Assembly: GCA_023429265.1 (NCBI GenBank)
Contig: JAEYVS010000060.1
Location: forward strand, 1-13,960
Length of the DNA: 13,960 nt
Source: Bacteroidota bacterium
Lineage (GTDB): Bacteria > Bacteroidota > Ignavibacteria > Tepidaquicellales > Tepidaquicellaceae
Direction of reading: 5' to 3'
Shown: positions 6,704 through 12,446 of the stretch, in pieces
How positions within the stretch are numbered: the stretch's first letter is position 1
Layout: each line of letters begins with the position of its first letter
Notes under the pieces: generated by a model
Told to the model about the DNA's origin: nothing
The model's input: only the letters and a program-made list of their open reading frames with translations
The model's database searches: none
Position numbers and translations under genes: made by a program

Positions 6704-7189
6704 CTATGAATTCATTGCTCTTTCAATTTCAGCCAGATCGAACTTCCTCATTTGCATCAATGCTGCCATCGCTTTCCTGCCTTTCTCCGGGTCGGTGGTC
6801 ATTATCTCTTCCCAGTTCTCGGGAGTGATCTGCCAGGAAAGTCCATACTTATCTTTGAGCCATCCGCACATCGATTCCTCACCGCCATTCGAAGTAAGCT
6901 CATTCCAGTAGTAATCAATTTCTTCCTGATCTTTACAGTTGACCATAAGAGAAATTGATTCATTGAATTTGAACAATGGTCCGCCGTTTAAGGCAAGGAA
7001 GGGTCTTCCTTCCAGCTCAAAGGAAACTGTCATCACAGCCCCTTTAGGCATTTTAATTGCTTCAGCTACCTGGTCATCATAGTAGGTAATTTTGTTGAGC
7101 TTTGAATTCTTGAATACAGATACATAATATTTTGCTGCTTCTTCTGCCTGGTTATCAAACCAAAGACATGTTCCGATTTTATCTGCCAT
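6704..7189 (-). CDS. VOC superfamily protein, PhnB / 3-dmu-9_3-mt type
   Basis: A 161-residue protein of the PhnB-like family often labelled 3-demethylubiquinone-9 3-methyltransferase domain (PF06983 type). It begins with CLWFDNQAEEAAKYYVSVF, carries FELEGRPFLALNGGP in the middle of the first module, and DKYGLSWQITPENWEEIM near 113-130, which is the strongest marker of this subfamily. The label methyltransferase is historical: these are VOC-fold proteins without a SAM domain. The last 30 residues (KAMAALMQMRKFDLAEIERA) form the usual C-terminal helix. The leader is A-rich with no Shine-Dalgarno. It is separated from the upstream DinB gene by 49 bp that contain a 7-bp tandem repeat. Confidence 0.9.
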   Translation of the reverse strand: MADKIGTCLWFDNQAEEAAKYYVSVFKNSKLNKITYYDDQVAEAIKMPKGAVMTVSFELEGRPFLALNGGPLFKFNESISLMVNCKDQEEIDYYWNELTSNGGEESMCGWLKDKYGLSWQITPENWEEIMTTDPEKGRKAMAALMQMRKFDLAEIERAMNS

Positions 7190-7209
7190 TTTTCTAATTT
7201 TAATTTTAG

Positions 7210-7234
7210 CTTTAAACTTTAAACTTTAAACTTT
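7210..7234 (-). repeat. Heptanucleotide tandem array, AAGTTTA x 3.6
   Basis: On the plus strand CTTTAAA repeats three times (7210-7230) and a fourth copy is partial (CTTT, to 7234). Read on the transcribed minus strand the unit is AAGTTTA. The array starts four bases after the stop codon of the DinB-like gene (stop at 7241-7239). It belongs to the same AAGNNNN unit family as arrays at 7770-7838 and 11764-11798. Confidence 0.9.
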
Positions 7235-7238
7235 CAGC

Positions 7239-7736
7239 TTACTGGTATTTCATTGGCTCATAGCCCAGAATCCTTCTCCAGAGCCCAATCTGCCCGATGA
7301 AATAGGCTTCACGATGAATTGAGAATCCAACCATCTCGAAATATGGAAACTTCATATCCTCCATATCAAAGATCTTATCCAGTGTTTCATCTGTCGCATT
7401 CACCAGAGCTTCCCTGAGTATTGGAGTAATGATGTCCCAATCGTCTTTATATGATTCCAGTGACGGATACTGAGCGTCATCCTTTATTCCCTGGTACTCT
7501 TTGAAATACTCGTCCGCTTTTTGCTTGTGGTCACCGCCGGTAAGAAGATTAGCCAGGTCATATCTCTGCTGTACCAAACTCCCTGCCAGCCACGCAATGT
7601 GATTAGCTTTAGTGTCCAGTCTTTTGTGTGAGTCTTCATCTGATATTCCGTCGATCACATTCCTGAAATAATCAGTATGAGTGTCATATAAAAAGAGCAG
7701 GGGACTTATTCGTGTACTTTTTGCTGTTAGATCCAT
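7239..7736 (-). CDS. DinB-like protein with degenerate metal site (paralog 2)
   Basis: A 165-residue DinB-fold protein. Markers are the NHIAWLAGSLVQQRYDLANLL helix (45-65) and the last helix HREAYFIGQIGLWRRILG (141-158). In metal-binding relatives these helices usually carry a histidine in the AGHLV position and an HEAYH pair; here those places hold S53, R142 and F146, while GQ is kept. H46 and H141 are nearby but out of register. I infer that the metal is lost or bound differently. AGAGG (7750-7746) nine bases before the ATG supports the start. Both neighbours are on the same strand and each gap contains a heptamer array, the larger being the 107-bp gap upstream. Confidence 0.85.
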   Translation of the reverse strand: MDLTAKSTRISPLLFLYDTHTDYFRNVIDGISDEDSHKRLDTKANHIAWLAGSLVQQRYDLANLLTGGDHKQKADEYFKEYQGIKDDAQYPSLESYKDDWDIITPILREALVNATDETLDKIFDMEDMKFPYFEMVGFSIHREAYFIGQIGLWRRILGYEPMKYQ

Positions 7737-7769
7737 TTTAATTTTCCTCTTTAAATTTTAATTTACTTT

Positions 7770-7838
7770 CAATCTTCAATCTTCAATCTTCAATCTTTGG
7801 ACTTTTAACTTTGGACTTTTAACTTTTAACTTTTAACT
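7770..7838 (-). repeat. Mosaic heptanucleotide tandem array, ten units
   Basis: Ten consecutive 7-bp units stay in perfect register. On the plus strand they run CAATCTT four times, then TGGACTT, TTAACTT, TGGACTT, TTAACTT, TTAACTT and TTAACT. All units end in CTT (the last is truncated by one base). On the transcribed strand every unit reads AAGNNNN (AAGTTAA, AAGTCCA, AAGATTG). The array begins a few bases after the stop codon of the DUF1428 gene (7846-7844) and fills most of the 107-bp gap to the next gene. Confidence 0.93.
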
Positions 7839-7843
7839 AAGTT

Positions 7844-8281
7844 TTATTCGTTTACTAAAACCTTAAATCCGCCGAATGCCATCTTCTTCAAGTCAAAAGG
7901 CATCTTTTCGAAGCTCATGTCACCTGCTCCTAGTCTCGGGTCAGCCATTACTTTCTTATTTACCTGGTCCCTGTGAGCGCGGGATTTATATGTAATGAAG
8001 GCAAATATGATAGTCTCGTCTTTTGCCGGTTTTATGTAATCTGCAAACCCTGTCATACCTTCGATATTCATATCGTCACCGGTACTTTCGATGTATTCGA
8101 GCGCGCCGTACTCTCTCCAGATCTTTCCGGCTTTGCTCGACATTTTCTTATATGCGTCCAGGTTCTTTGTGGGTACAGGGAGCAAAAATCCATCTACATA
8201 TTTTGCTTCACTCTTTACAGATTTCTTCGGTGCTGCTCTCTTTACTGTTTTCTTAACTGCCTTCTTTGTTGCTTTTGCCAT
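7844..8281 (-). CDS. DUF1428 family protein with N-terminal Lys-rich tail
   Basis: A 145-residue protein. Residues 28-145 are a DUF1428 (YbaA/COG5507-like) domain: YVDGFLLPVPTKNLDAYKKM at its start, then IWREYGALEY, ITYKSRAHRDQVNKKVMADP and AFGGFKVLV at the end. This is a dimeric alpha-beta barrel-like (ferredoxin-type) fold with unknown function. Family members normally begin one or two residues before YVDGF; here 27 extra residues precede it, made almost only of Lys, Ala, Val, Thr and Ser with KK pairs every three to four residues, like a histone H1 tail. AAGGAG (8296-8291) nine bases before this ATG strongly supports the longer start, and no other ATG lies between. The tail may bind nucleic acid or polyanions. 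Confidence 0.9.
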   Translation of the reverse strand: MAKATKKAVKKTVKRAAPKKSVKSEAKYVDGFLLPVPTKNLDAYKKMSSKAGKIWREYGALEYIESTGDDMNIEGMTGFADYIKPAKDETIIFAFITYKSRAHRDQVNKKVMADPRLGAGDMSFEKMPFDLKKMAFGGFKVLVNE

Positions 8282-8290
8282 TGTTGTTTT

Positions 8291-8296
8291 CTCCTT
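8291..8296 (-). promoter_or_regulatory. Shine-Dalgarno AAGGAG fixing the DUF1428 start
   Basis: AAGGAG on the minus strand lies nine bases before the ATG at 8281. It is one of the few good ribosome-binding sites in the window and shows that the Lys-rich tail is translated. Confidence 0.75.
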
Positions 8297-8313
8297 AGAG
8301 TTTATTGTTAAAG

Positions 8314-8697
8314 TTACTTGTCTTCTATAATTGAAAGAATATTTCCTGCCGGATCTTTAAACCACGCGATCGTCGGACCATTTCCTCTCATAATCCCTCT
8401 CTCATCAGTTTTAATGTCTCCTTCATATTGTTCAAATTTCACACCCTGCCCGGTCAATTCATCCACCGCGCTGTCGATATCCTCAACGAAGAAATTCAAT
8501 ACCGTGTATGTAGCGGGCTGGTGATCTTCCTTCGGATAAATTATGACCTCAGTATCACCGTCTATCTTTACGTGAAGAATATTACCCATATCTTCATCCT
8601 GCGTTACATTCAGTCCCAGGATGTTCGTGTAAAAGTCTTTTGCTTTCTCGATGTCGTTCGCTGAAAATCCGCTGAATGCGCCTTTTGTCTTTAACAT
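8314..8697 (-). CDS. VOC family protein (glyoxalase-like)
   Basis: A 127-residue VOC protein. It opens with GAFSGFSANDIEKAKDFYTN and ILGLNV, the typical first module. The second starts at VLNFFVEDIDSAVDELTGQG (about 67-86) and ends in TIAWFKDPAGNILSIIED, the DPxGN turn being a family signature. Metal-ligand candidates are not obvious in this single copy, so either a lyase-like or a binding-only role is possible. AAGGAG (8710-8705) seven bases before the ATG supports the start. It follows the efflux pump by 18 bp and precedes the DUF1428 gene by 32 bp, so all are probably in one transcript. Confidence 0.9.
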   Translation of the reverse strand: MLKTKGAFSGFSANDIEKAKDFYTNILGLNVTQDEDMGNILHVKIDGDTEVIIYPKEDHQPATYTVLNFFVEDIDSAVDELTGQGVKFEQYEGDIKTDERGIMRGNGPTIAWFKDPAGNILSIIEDK

Positions 8698-8715
8698 TTT
8701 GATTCTCCTTAATTA

Positions 8716-10320
8716 TTATAATGTTTTCGGTTGAGTTTCACCCGGCAGTTCAGGCAGGTCTACTGGCCTTTCTGAACTCGGTCTTACTTTTCGTAAAGTT
8801 ATTACTGTCATTATAGCCGTCGCGATTGCCAGCACTGCGCTAATGTACGCTATTGTCTCGACAGCTGAAGTAAATGCCATCTGCGCCGCCACTATTAATT
8901 CTCCCGCTAATACTGTATTCTCTAACTCTGAAGCATACTGAATCGCCCCGCCAAGTGTGGATTTAATGGTCTCTCCTGCTTCCGTCGGAATTCCCGCGGG
9001 CATCTTATCACTCACCACCAGCCTGTAAACCGCTGTACTGATACTACCAAGTATCGCAATCCCGGAAGCCCCTCCGAACTCCGCGCAGGTCTCGGAAATT
9101 CCCGATGCCGCCCCCGCCTTTTCAGCAGGTGCCGTGCCTATGATAATATCCGTTGTGAGTGTCACAACAGGTGCCATTCCCAGGGCTGATACTCCGGAAG
9201 CTATTACTATCGTCCATACTCCGGGGTGACTTCCTACCTGTGCAAGTATGAGCGACCCGATCGCGGCTATGATAAATCCTGCTCCCATTAAATAAGCGGG
9301 TTTTATCCTTCTCGCAAGAATTGGTGATAACATTGCCCCGGCGATGAATCCGAATGACGATGGAATGCTGTATATACCTGCTTCGAGAGGAGTTAGCCCT
9401 AATACAAGCTGTAGATATTGAGCCGTGAATATGAATGCGCCGAATGCTGTAAATGTACTGAGCATATATGCGACGAGTGCTGAACTGAATGCCCTGTCCC
9501 TGAATAAATTTAAATCTATCAATGGATTGGAGATCATCTTTTGGCGGTGAATGAATATTGCTCCGATCACTAATCCAATTAGTATCGACATGCCCGCCAT
9601 TATATCGAAACCGAATTCCGCCGATCTTTTTATTCCGAATATTATTGAGAGCACCGCCCCGATCGATAATGCCGCGCTCAATATGTCTATCTTACCTGCG
9701 TTCGGATCTTTGAATTCCGGCAGTAGGTAGGGACCCAGTATCAATATCAGCACCATAACCGGCACGCTCAATAAGAACACCGAGCCCCACCAGAAATACT
9801 CTATCATCACGCCGCCCACCACCGGCCCAATGAGGCCGCCAATGGAATAGCTCGTAATCCAGACACCTATTGCCATCGACCTCTGCTTCGGATCGTGGAA
9901 CATATTTCGTAACAATGACAATGTCGAAGGAGCGATAGTAGCCCCTGCAAGTCCGAGTATCGCTCTTGTAACGATTAGCATATGTGAACTCGTCGAGAAT
10001 GCCGCCAGTATCGATGCGATACCAAAGAACGTTGCTCCTATGAATAATAATTTTCTGCGTCCGATCCTGTCTCCCAGTGTTCCCATTGTTATCAACATTC
10101 CCGCGACGAGAAAACCGTATATGTCTATTATCCAGAGCAGCTCCGATCCGCTCGGCTGTAGGTCAGCGCTTAGCTGAGGTATCGCCAGGATCAGTACCGT
10201 CAGATCCATCGAATATAATAGGCACGGGAGTGCTAGTACCGCGAGTCCGATCCATTCCTTCTTCCCGGCTTTCGGGAAATTCTTATCTGAAGTTTTTTCT
10301 ATGTTTTCGTTTGAGTCCAT
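8716..10320 (-). CDS. MFS multidrug efflux pump, DHA2 (14-TM) family, QacA/SmvA-like
   Basis: A 534-residue major facilitator protein with about 14 helices, as in drug:H+ antiporter family 2. After a 22-residue charged leader, TM1 holds the sequence LPCLLYSMDLTVLILAIPQL; D39 sits where QacA has its TM1 aspartate, linked to divalent cation drugs. The PSGSELLWIIDIYGFLVAG segment (TM2) and motif A GTLGDRIGRRK (80-90) follow, then motif C-like GLIGPVVGGV in TM5 and PLIDLNLFRDRAFS between the central helices. Family members export quaternary ammonium compounds, dyes and biguanides using the proton gradient; the substrate here is an inference from similarity. The soluble C-terminal tail is short. 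It is co-transcribed with the small gene just upstream (6 bp gap), and divergent from an AraC-type regulator. Confidence 0.95.
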   Translation of the reverse strand: MDSNENIEKTSDKNFPKAGKKEWIGLAVLALPCLLYSMDLTVLILAIPQLSADLQPSGSELLWIIDIYGFLVAGMLITMGTLGDRIGRRKLLFIGATFFGIASILAAFSTSSHMLIVTRAILGLAGATIAPSTLSLLRNMFHDPKQRSMAIGVWITSYSIGGLIGPVVGGVMIEYFWWGSVFLLSVPVMVLILILGPYLLPEFKDPNAGKIDILSAALSIGAVLSIIFGIKRSAEFGFDIMAGMSILIGLVIGAIFIHRQKMISNPLIDLNLFRDRAFSSALVAYMLSTFTAFGAFIFTAQYLQLVLGLTPLEAGIYSIPSSFGFIAGAMLSPILARRIKPAYLMGAGFIIAAIGSLILAQVGSHPGVWTIVIASGVSALGMAPVVTLTTDIIIGTAPAEKAGAASGISETCAEFGGASGIAILGSISTAVYRLVVSDKMPAGIPTEAGETIKSTLGGAIQYASELENTVLAGELIVAAQMAFTSAVETIAYISAVLAIATAIMTVITLRKVRPSSERPVDLPELPGETQPKTL

Positions 10321-10326
10321 CAGGGA

Positions 10327-10557
10327 TTAATCTTCTATTAGAGTTATTTGAGTTTTGAGATTACTTACGAATTCTATTACGGATTCAATGTCTATGTCAT
10401 CGGAATGTGATTCTATCCTTAGTACCTTATCGCAGTCATCGAGATCGAAGTTTGCAATGTAAGATGGAAATTTCTCATTCAGCATTCTTAGTATTACGCT
10501 GCCTTTGTTATTGTCTGTTACGTCTGTTTTAAATATTTCTACTATTCCGTAATCCAT
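10327..10557 (-). CDS. Small HMA-like (ferredoxin-fold) protein without CxxC
   Basis: A 76-residue acidic protein resembling the small Bacteroidota proteins that look like heavy-metal-associated domains but lack the metal-binding CxxC. The predicted order is strand (GIVEIFKTDV), helix (SVILRMLNEKF), strand (ANFDLDDCDKVLRIES, 36-50), helix (DIESVIEFVSNL) and a last strand (TQITLIED). A single cysteine, C42, sits in the DCDKVLRIE motif, which I recognise as typical of these proteins. No function is established; a ligand sensor or modulator of transport is possible. It is the first gene of the cluster, only 6 bp before the efflux pump start. The predicted promoter at 10587-10615 would give it a leader of about 25-30 nt. 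Confidence 0.78.
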   Translation of the reverse strand: MDYGIVEIFKTDVTDNNKGSVILRMLNEKFPSYIANFDLDDCDKVLRIESHSDDIDIESVIEFVSNLKTQITLIED

Positions 10558-10586
10558 AGTAAATAATTTAGTGATTCATTATTAAT

Positions 10587-10615
10587 TCTATACAAATGTA
10601 TATAACTTTTGCCAA
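10587..10615 (-). promoter_or_regulatory. Predicted promoter of the efflux/VOC cluster
   Basis: On the minus strand TTGGCA (10615-10610) is followed after exactly 17 bp by TATAGA (10592-10587). A TACATTTG box matching the Bacteroidota TAnnTTTG consensus overlaps the spacer at 10600-10593. The start site would be about 10580, giving a leader of about 25 nt. The TTGGCA box is also a GMCAA operator box (GCCAA, 10611-10615). Confidence 0.5.
10589..10602. promoter_or_regulatory. Inverted repeat over the cluster promoter
   Basis: TATACA (10589-10594), two bases AA, TGTATA (10597-10602) form a 6-bp-arm inverted repeat covering the -10 area of the cluster promoter. It could be a dimeric repressor site or just an AT-rich promoter palindrome. 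Confidence 0.35.
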
Positions 10616-10723
10616 TAAATTAGTGTGTGATTACGCCAATGTAAAAGGGCAATTACGACAAATAAGGTATAAATTGACAAAACAGGGGGTAATTATGCCA
10701 ACTTGAGGGGTTGAATGCGACAC
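10611..10723. promoter_or_regulatory. Six-box operator array (GMCAA, about 21-22 bp apart) in the divergent region
   Basis: GCCAA or GACAA boxes begin at 10611, 10635, 10657, 10676, 10697 and 10719 (the last GACAC), all on the plus strand. Successive gaps are 24, 22, 19, 21 and 22 bp, close to two helical turns. The boxes from 10635 on are preceded eight to nine bases upstream by G-rich DNA (GTGTG, GGG, GG, GGGGG, GGGG). A bipartite site of about 17-20 bp matches what the two helix-turn-helix motifs of an AraC-family monomer contact. The regulator is encoded immediately downstream. Assignment to that regulator is inference. Confidence 0.6.
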
Positions 10724-10741
10724 ATTTTTGTTTTAATTTTG
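10711..10741 (+). promoter_or_regulatory. Predicted promoter of the AraC-type regulator gene
   Basis: TTGAAT (10711-10716), 17 bp, then TAATTTTG (10734-10741), the same two boxes and spacing as upstream of the DUF1737 gene. Transcription would start near 10748, about 38 nt before the ATG. The last operator box (10719-10723) lies between the two promoter elements, so bound protein would be expected to block this promoter. Confidence 0.5.
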
Positions 10742-10785
10742 TAATAGAAGACAGTATCCACAAATTTAACGGTATATAAATTAAA

Positions 10786-11766
10786 ATGAAAAGAATATCG
10801 ATTTTAGTCCCAAAAAAAGCAATCCTCGGAAGCCTCGAGGGCACGCGTATGATCTTTTCCCAGGTCAATCAGTTCTTTCAGATGAGAGGCGCGCCTCCGT
10901 TATTTGACGTGCAGCTGGTCGGCCTGAGTAAAGAAACACCCCTTAGCGGCGGAGCATTCACCGCGAATGCGCACAAGCTCATAACCGAGGTGGATGAAAC
11001 AGACCTTATTGTTATTCCTGCGTTCGATGGTGACCCCCGGGAGGCAGTCGAAGCCAATAAGGAGTTCCTGCCCTGGATAGTGGCTCAGTATAAAAAAGGC
11101 GCGGAGATCGCGAGCCTGTGTATGGGGGCTTTCATACTTGCTGAGACCGGTCTGGTGGATGGCAGAAAATGCTCTACTCACTGGATTGCCGCGAATGACT
11201 TCCGTAAGATGTTCCCGGATGTCGAGCTCGTCGATGACAGGGTAGTAACCGAAGAGCAGGGGATCTATTCCAGCGGAGGAGCCTTCTCGTATCTCAATCT
11301 GATACTCCACCTGGTGGAAAAATATGCCGGACGTGAAATGGCGGTCTTTGCATCTAAGGTTTTTGCCATCGAGCTGGAGAGAACCAGTCAGTCTGCCTTC
11401 TCGATATTCCACGGACAGAAGGATCACGAGGACGAAGAAGTAAAAAAAGCACAGACATTCATCGAGGAGCACTATACGGATAAGCTCACAGTGGATGAAC
11501 TCGCCAAAATGTTCTATATAGGACGCCGGACTTTCGAGCGCCGCTTCAAGAAAGCTACGACTAATACTATCATCGAATATATCCAGCGCGTGAAAATAGA
11601 AGCCGCGAAGAAGATGCTCGAGACATCACGCGAAAACGTGAACGAAGTAATGTACTCCGTAGGCTACTCGGACAGCAAAGCCTTCCGCACGACATTCAAA
11701 AAAGTCGTCGGCTTCTCACCACTGGAATACCGGAAGAAGTACAACAAGGAAATGGCGTACTCATAG
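10786..11766 (+). CDS. GlxA-type AraC family transcriptional regulator (DJ-1/PfpI + AraC)
   Basis: A 326-residue regulator. Residues 1-190 form a DJ-1/PfpI class I glutamine amidotransferase-like domain with the nucleophile-elbow sequence ASLCMGAFILAETGLV around C112 and then STHW (130-133). The pattern resembles GlxA regulators, in which the domain is thought to sense a ligand rather than catalyse. Residues 215-320 are the AraC DNA-binding domain with two helix-turn-helix motifs: first LTVDELAKMFYIGRRTFERRFK (234-255) and second VNEVMYSVGYSDSKAFRTTFKK (285-306), closing with GFSPLEYRKKY. The start is an ATG without Shine-Dalgarno after an AT-rich leader. It is divergent from the efflux/VOC cluster, so it probably controls that cluster and itself through the box array between them. 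Confidence 0.94.
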   Translation: MKRISILVPKKAILGSLEGTRMIFSQVNQFFQMRGAPPLFDVQLVGLSKETPLSGGAFTANAHKLITEVDETDLIVIPAFDGDPREAVEANKEFLPWIVAQYKKGAEIASLCMGAFILAETGLVDGRKCSTHWIAANDFRKMFPDVELVDDRVVTEEQGIYSSGGAFSYLNLILHLVEKYAGREMAVFASKVFAIELERTSQSAFSIFHGQKDHEDEEVKKAQTFIEEHYTDKLTVDELAKMFYIGRRTFERRFKKATTNTIIEYIQRVKIEAAKKMLETSRENVNEVMYSVGYSDSKAFRTTFKKVVGFSPLEYRKKYNKEMAYS

Positions 11767-11798
11767 TTAAAAGTATAAAGTCCAAAGTTTAAAGTAAT
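11764..11798 (+). repeat. Heptanucleotide array at the regulator stop codon
   Basis: Five 7-bp units follow in register: TAGTTAA, which includes the TAG stop codon itself, then AAGTATA, AAGTCCA, AAGTTTA and AAGTAAT. They belong to the AAGNNNN family seen twice in the minus-strand cluster, again with AAG on the strand of the preceding gene. Confidence 0.8.
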
Positions 11799-12033
11799 AT
11801 GTTTTTTCAGGGAGATAAATTTCAGTGTATGAGCTTAGTTTTTTTAATTAGTGGTTTTTTCATAATTTGGTAGATTGGTGTTTTAAAATCGTTTGATTTG
11901 TTTTTATAGTTGTTTAGAAAAATTTTGTGTTCGGTCATAAAATTTAGTTTGTAAAAACAAGAGTTTCCTAAGAGGATGTTCCCGAAGAGTTTTTTAATTC
12001 TTCTACAGCCAAAAGATTTTTAGCCACTATTTT

Positions 12034-12064
12034 CACCCCCAAAGGGGTCCCTTCGGGGGAATTA
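12034..12064. repeat. 31-bp double-hairpin repeat, copy A
   Basis: Two adjacent 4-bp stem-loops: CCCC-AAA-GGGG, then TCCC-TTC-GGGG, followed by GAATTA. This copy has a T-G wobble at the base of the second stem. Copies B and C lie 61 and 93 bp further on. Confidence 0.75.
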
Positions 12065-12094
12065 CACTAATTTTCTTCTTCTTTTAACGTCAGC

Positions 12095-12125
12095 CACTCC
12101 CATAGGGATGCCTTCGGCAGAATTA
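12095..12125. repeat. 31-bp double-hairpin repeat, copy B
   Basis: The stems read TCCC-ATA-GGGA and TGCC-TTC-GGCA. Relative to copies A and C, the changes C to T with G to A in stem one and C to G with G to C in stem two keep pairing intact. Confidence 0.75.
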
Positions 12126-12126
12126 T

Positions 12127-12157
12127 CACCCCCAAAGGGGTCCCTACGGGAGAATTT
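12127..12157. repeat. 31-bp double-hairpin repeat, copy C
   Basis: The stems read CCCC-AAA-GGGG and TCCC-TAC-GGGA, one base after copy B, so B and C form a direct tandem with a 32-bp period. Confidence 0.75.
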
Positions 12158-12210
12158 TCTCCAATTTCACGAAATTTTTTTAAAGCTCTTATTTTCACTG
12201 ATTGAATCTA

Positions 12211-12222
12211 ATTCGTACGAAT
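12211..12222. repeat. Perfect 12-bp palindrome ATTCGTACGAAT
   Basis: A perfect self-complementary dodecamer in AT-rich gene-free DNA. It could be a dimeric protein-binding site, but no nearby promoter supports that. Confidence 0.4.
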
Positions 12223-12446
12223 AGTAGGTACTGAAGAACTTTATATTAAGTCAAAGAACAGAAAGGATATACTACGTTAAAGCTAATACAAATATAGTAA
12301 TATTTACGGTTATTGTCAAGGGGAAAATCCGGGATCTAGTTTAGCTGAGGATTTATAAGGTAATGTAATCTTTTCTGCTGCCTGCAAGGTAGATGAAGTG
12401 AATTGCCGAGTTTTAAGTCGTGGATAAAAAAATTATACCAAATGTT

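Noticed and set aside
6704..7189. A true 3-demethylubiquinone methyltransferase (UbiG-like)
   Set aside because: The protein has the PhnB/VOC fold signature and no SAM-binding motif; the name is historical.
7770..7838. CRISPR-like array
   Set aside because: Units are 7 bp with no spacers and no cas genes are nearby.
10653..10868. 71-residue minus-strand frame spanning the divergent region
   Set aside because: It overlaps the operator array, a predicted promoter and the start of the regulator gene; the sequence has no recognisable domain.
10900..11472. 190-residue minus-strand frame
   Set aside because: It is wholly antisense to the regulator gene, whose two-domain architecture is unmistakable.
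12034..12157. Tandem terminators
   Set aside because: The stems are only 4 bp each, no T tract follows, and they lie over 260 bp after the regulator stop codon.
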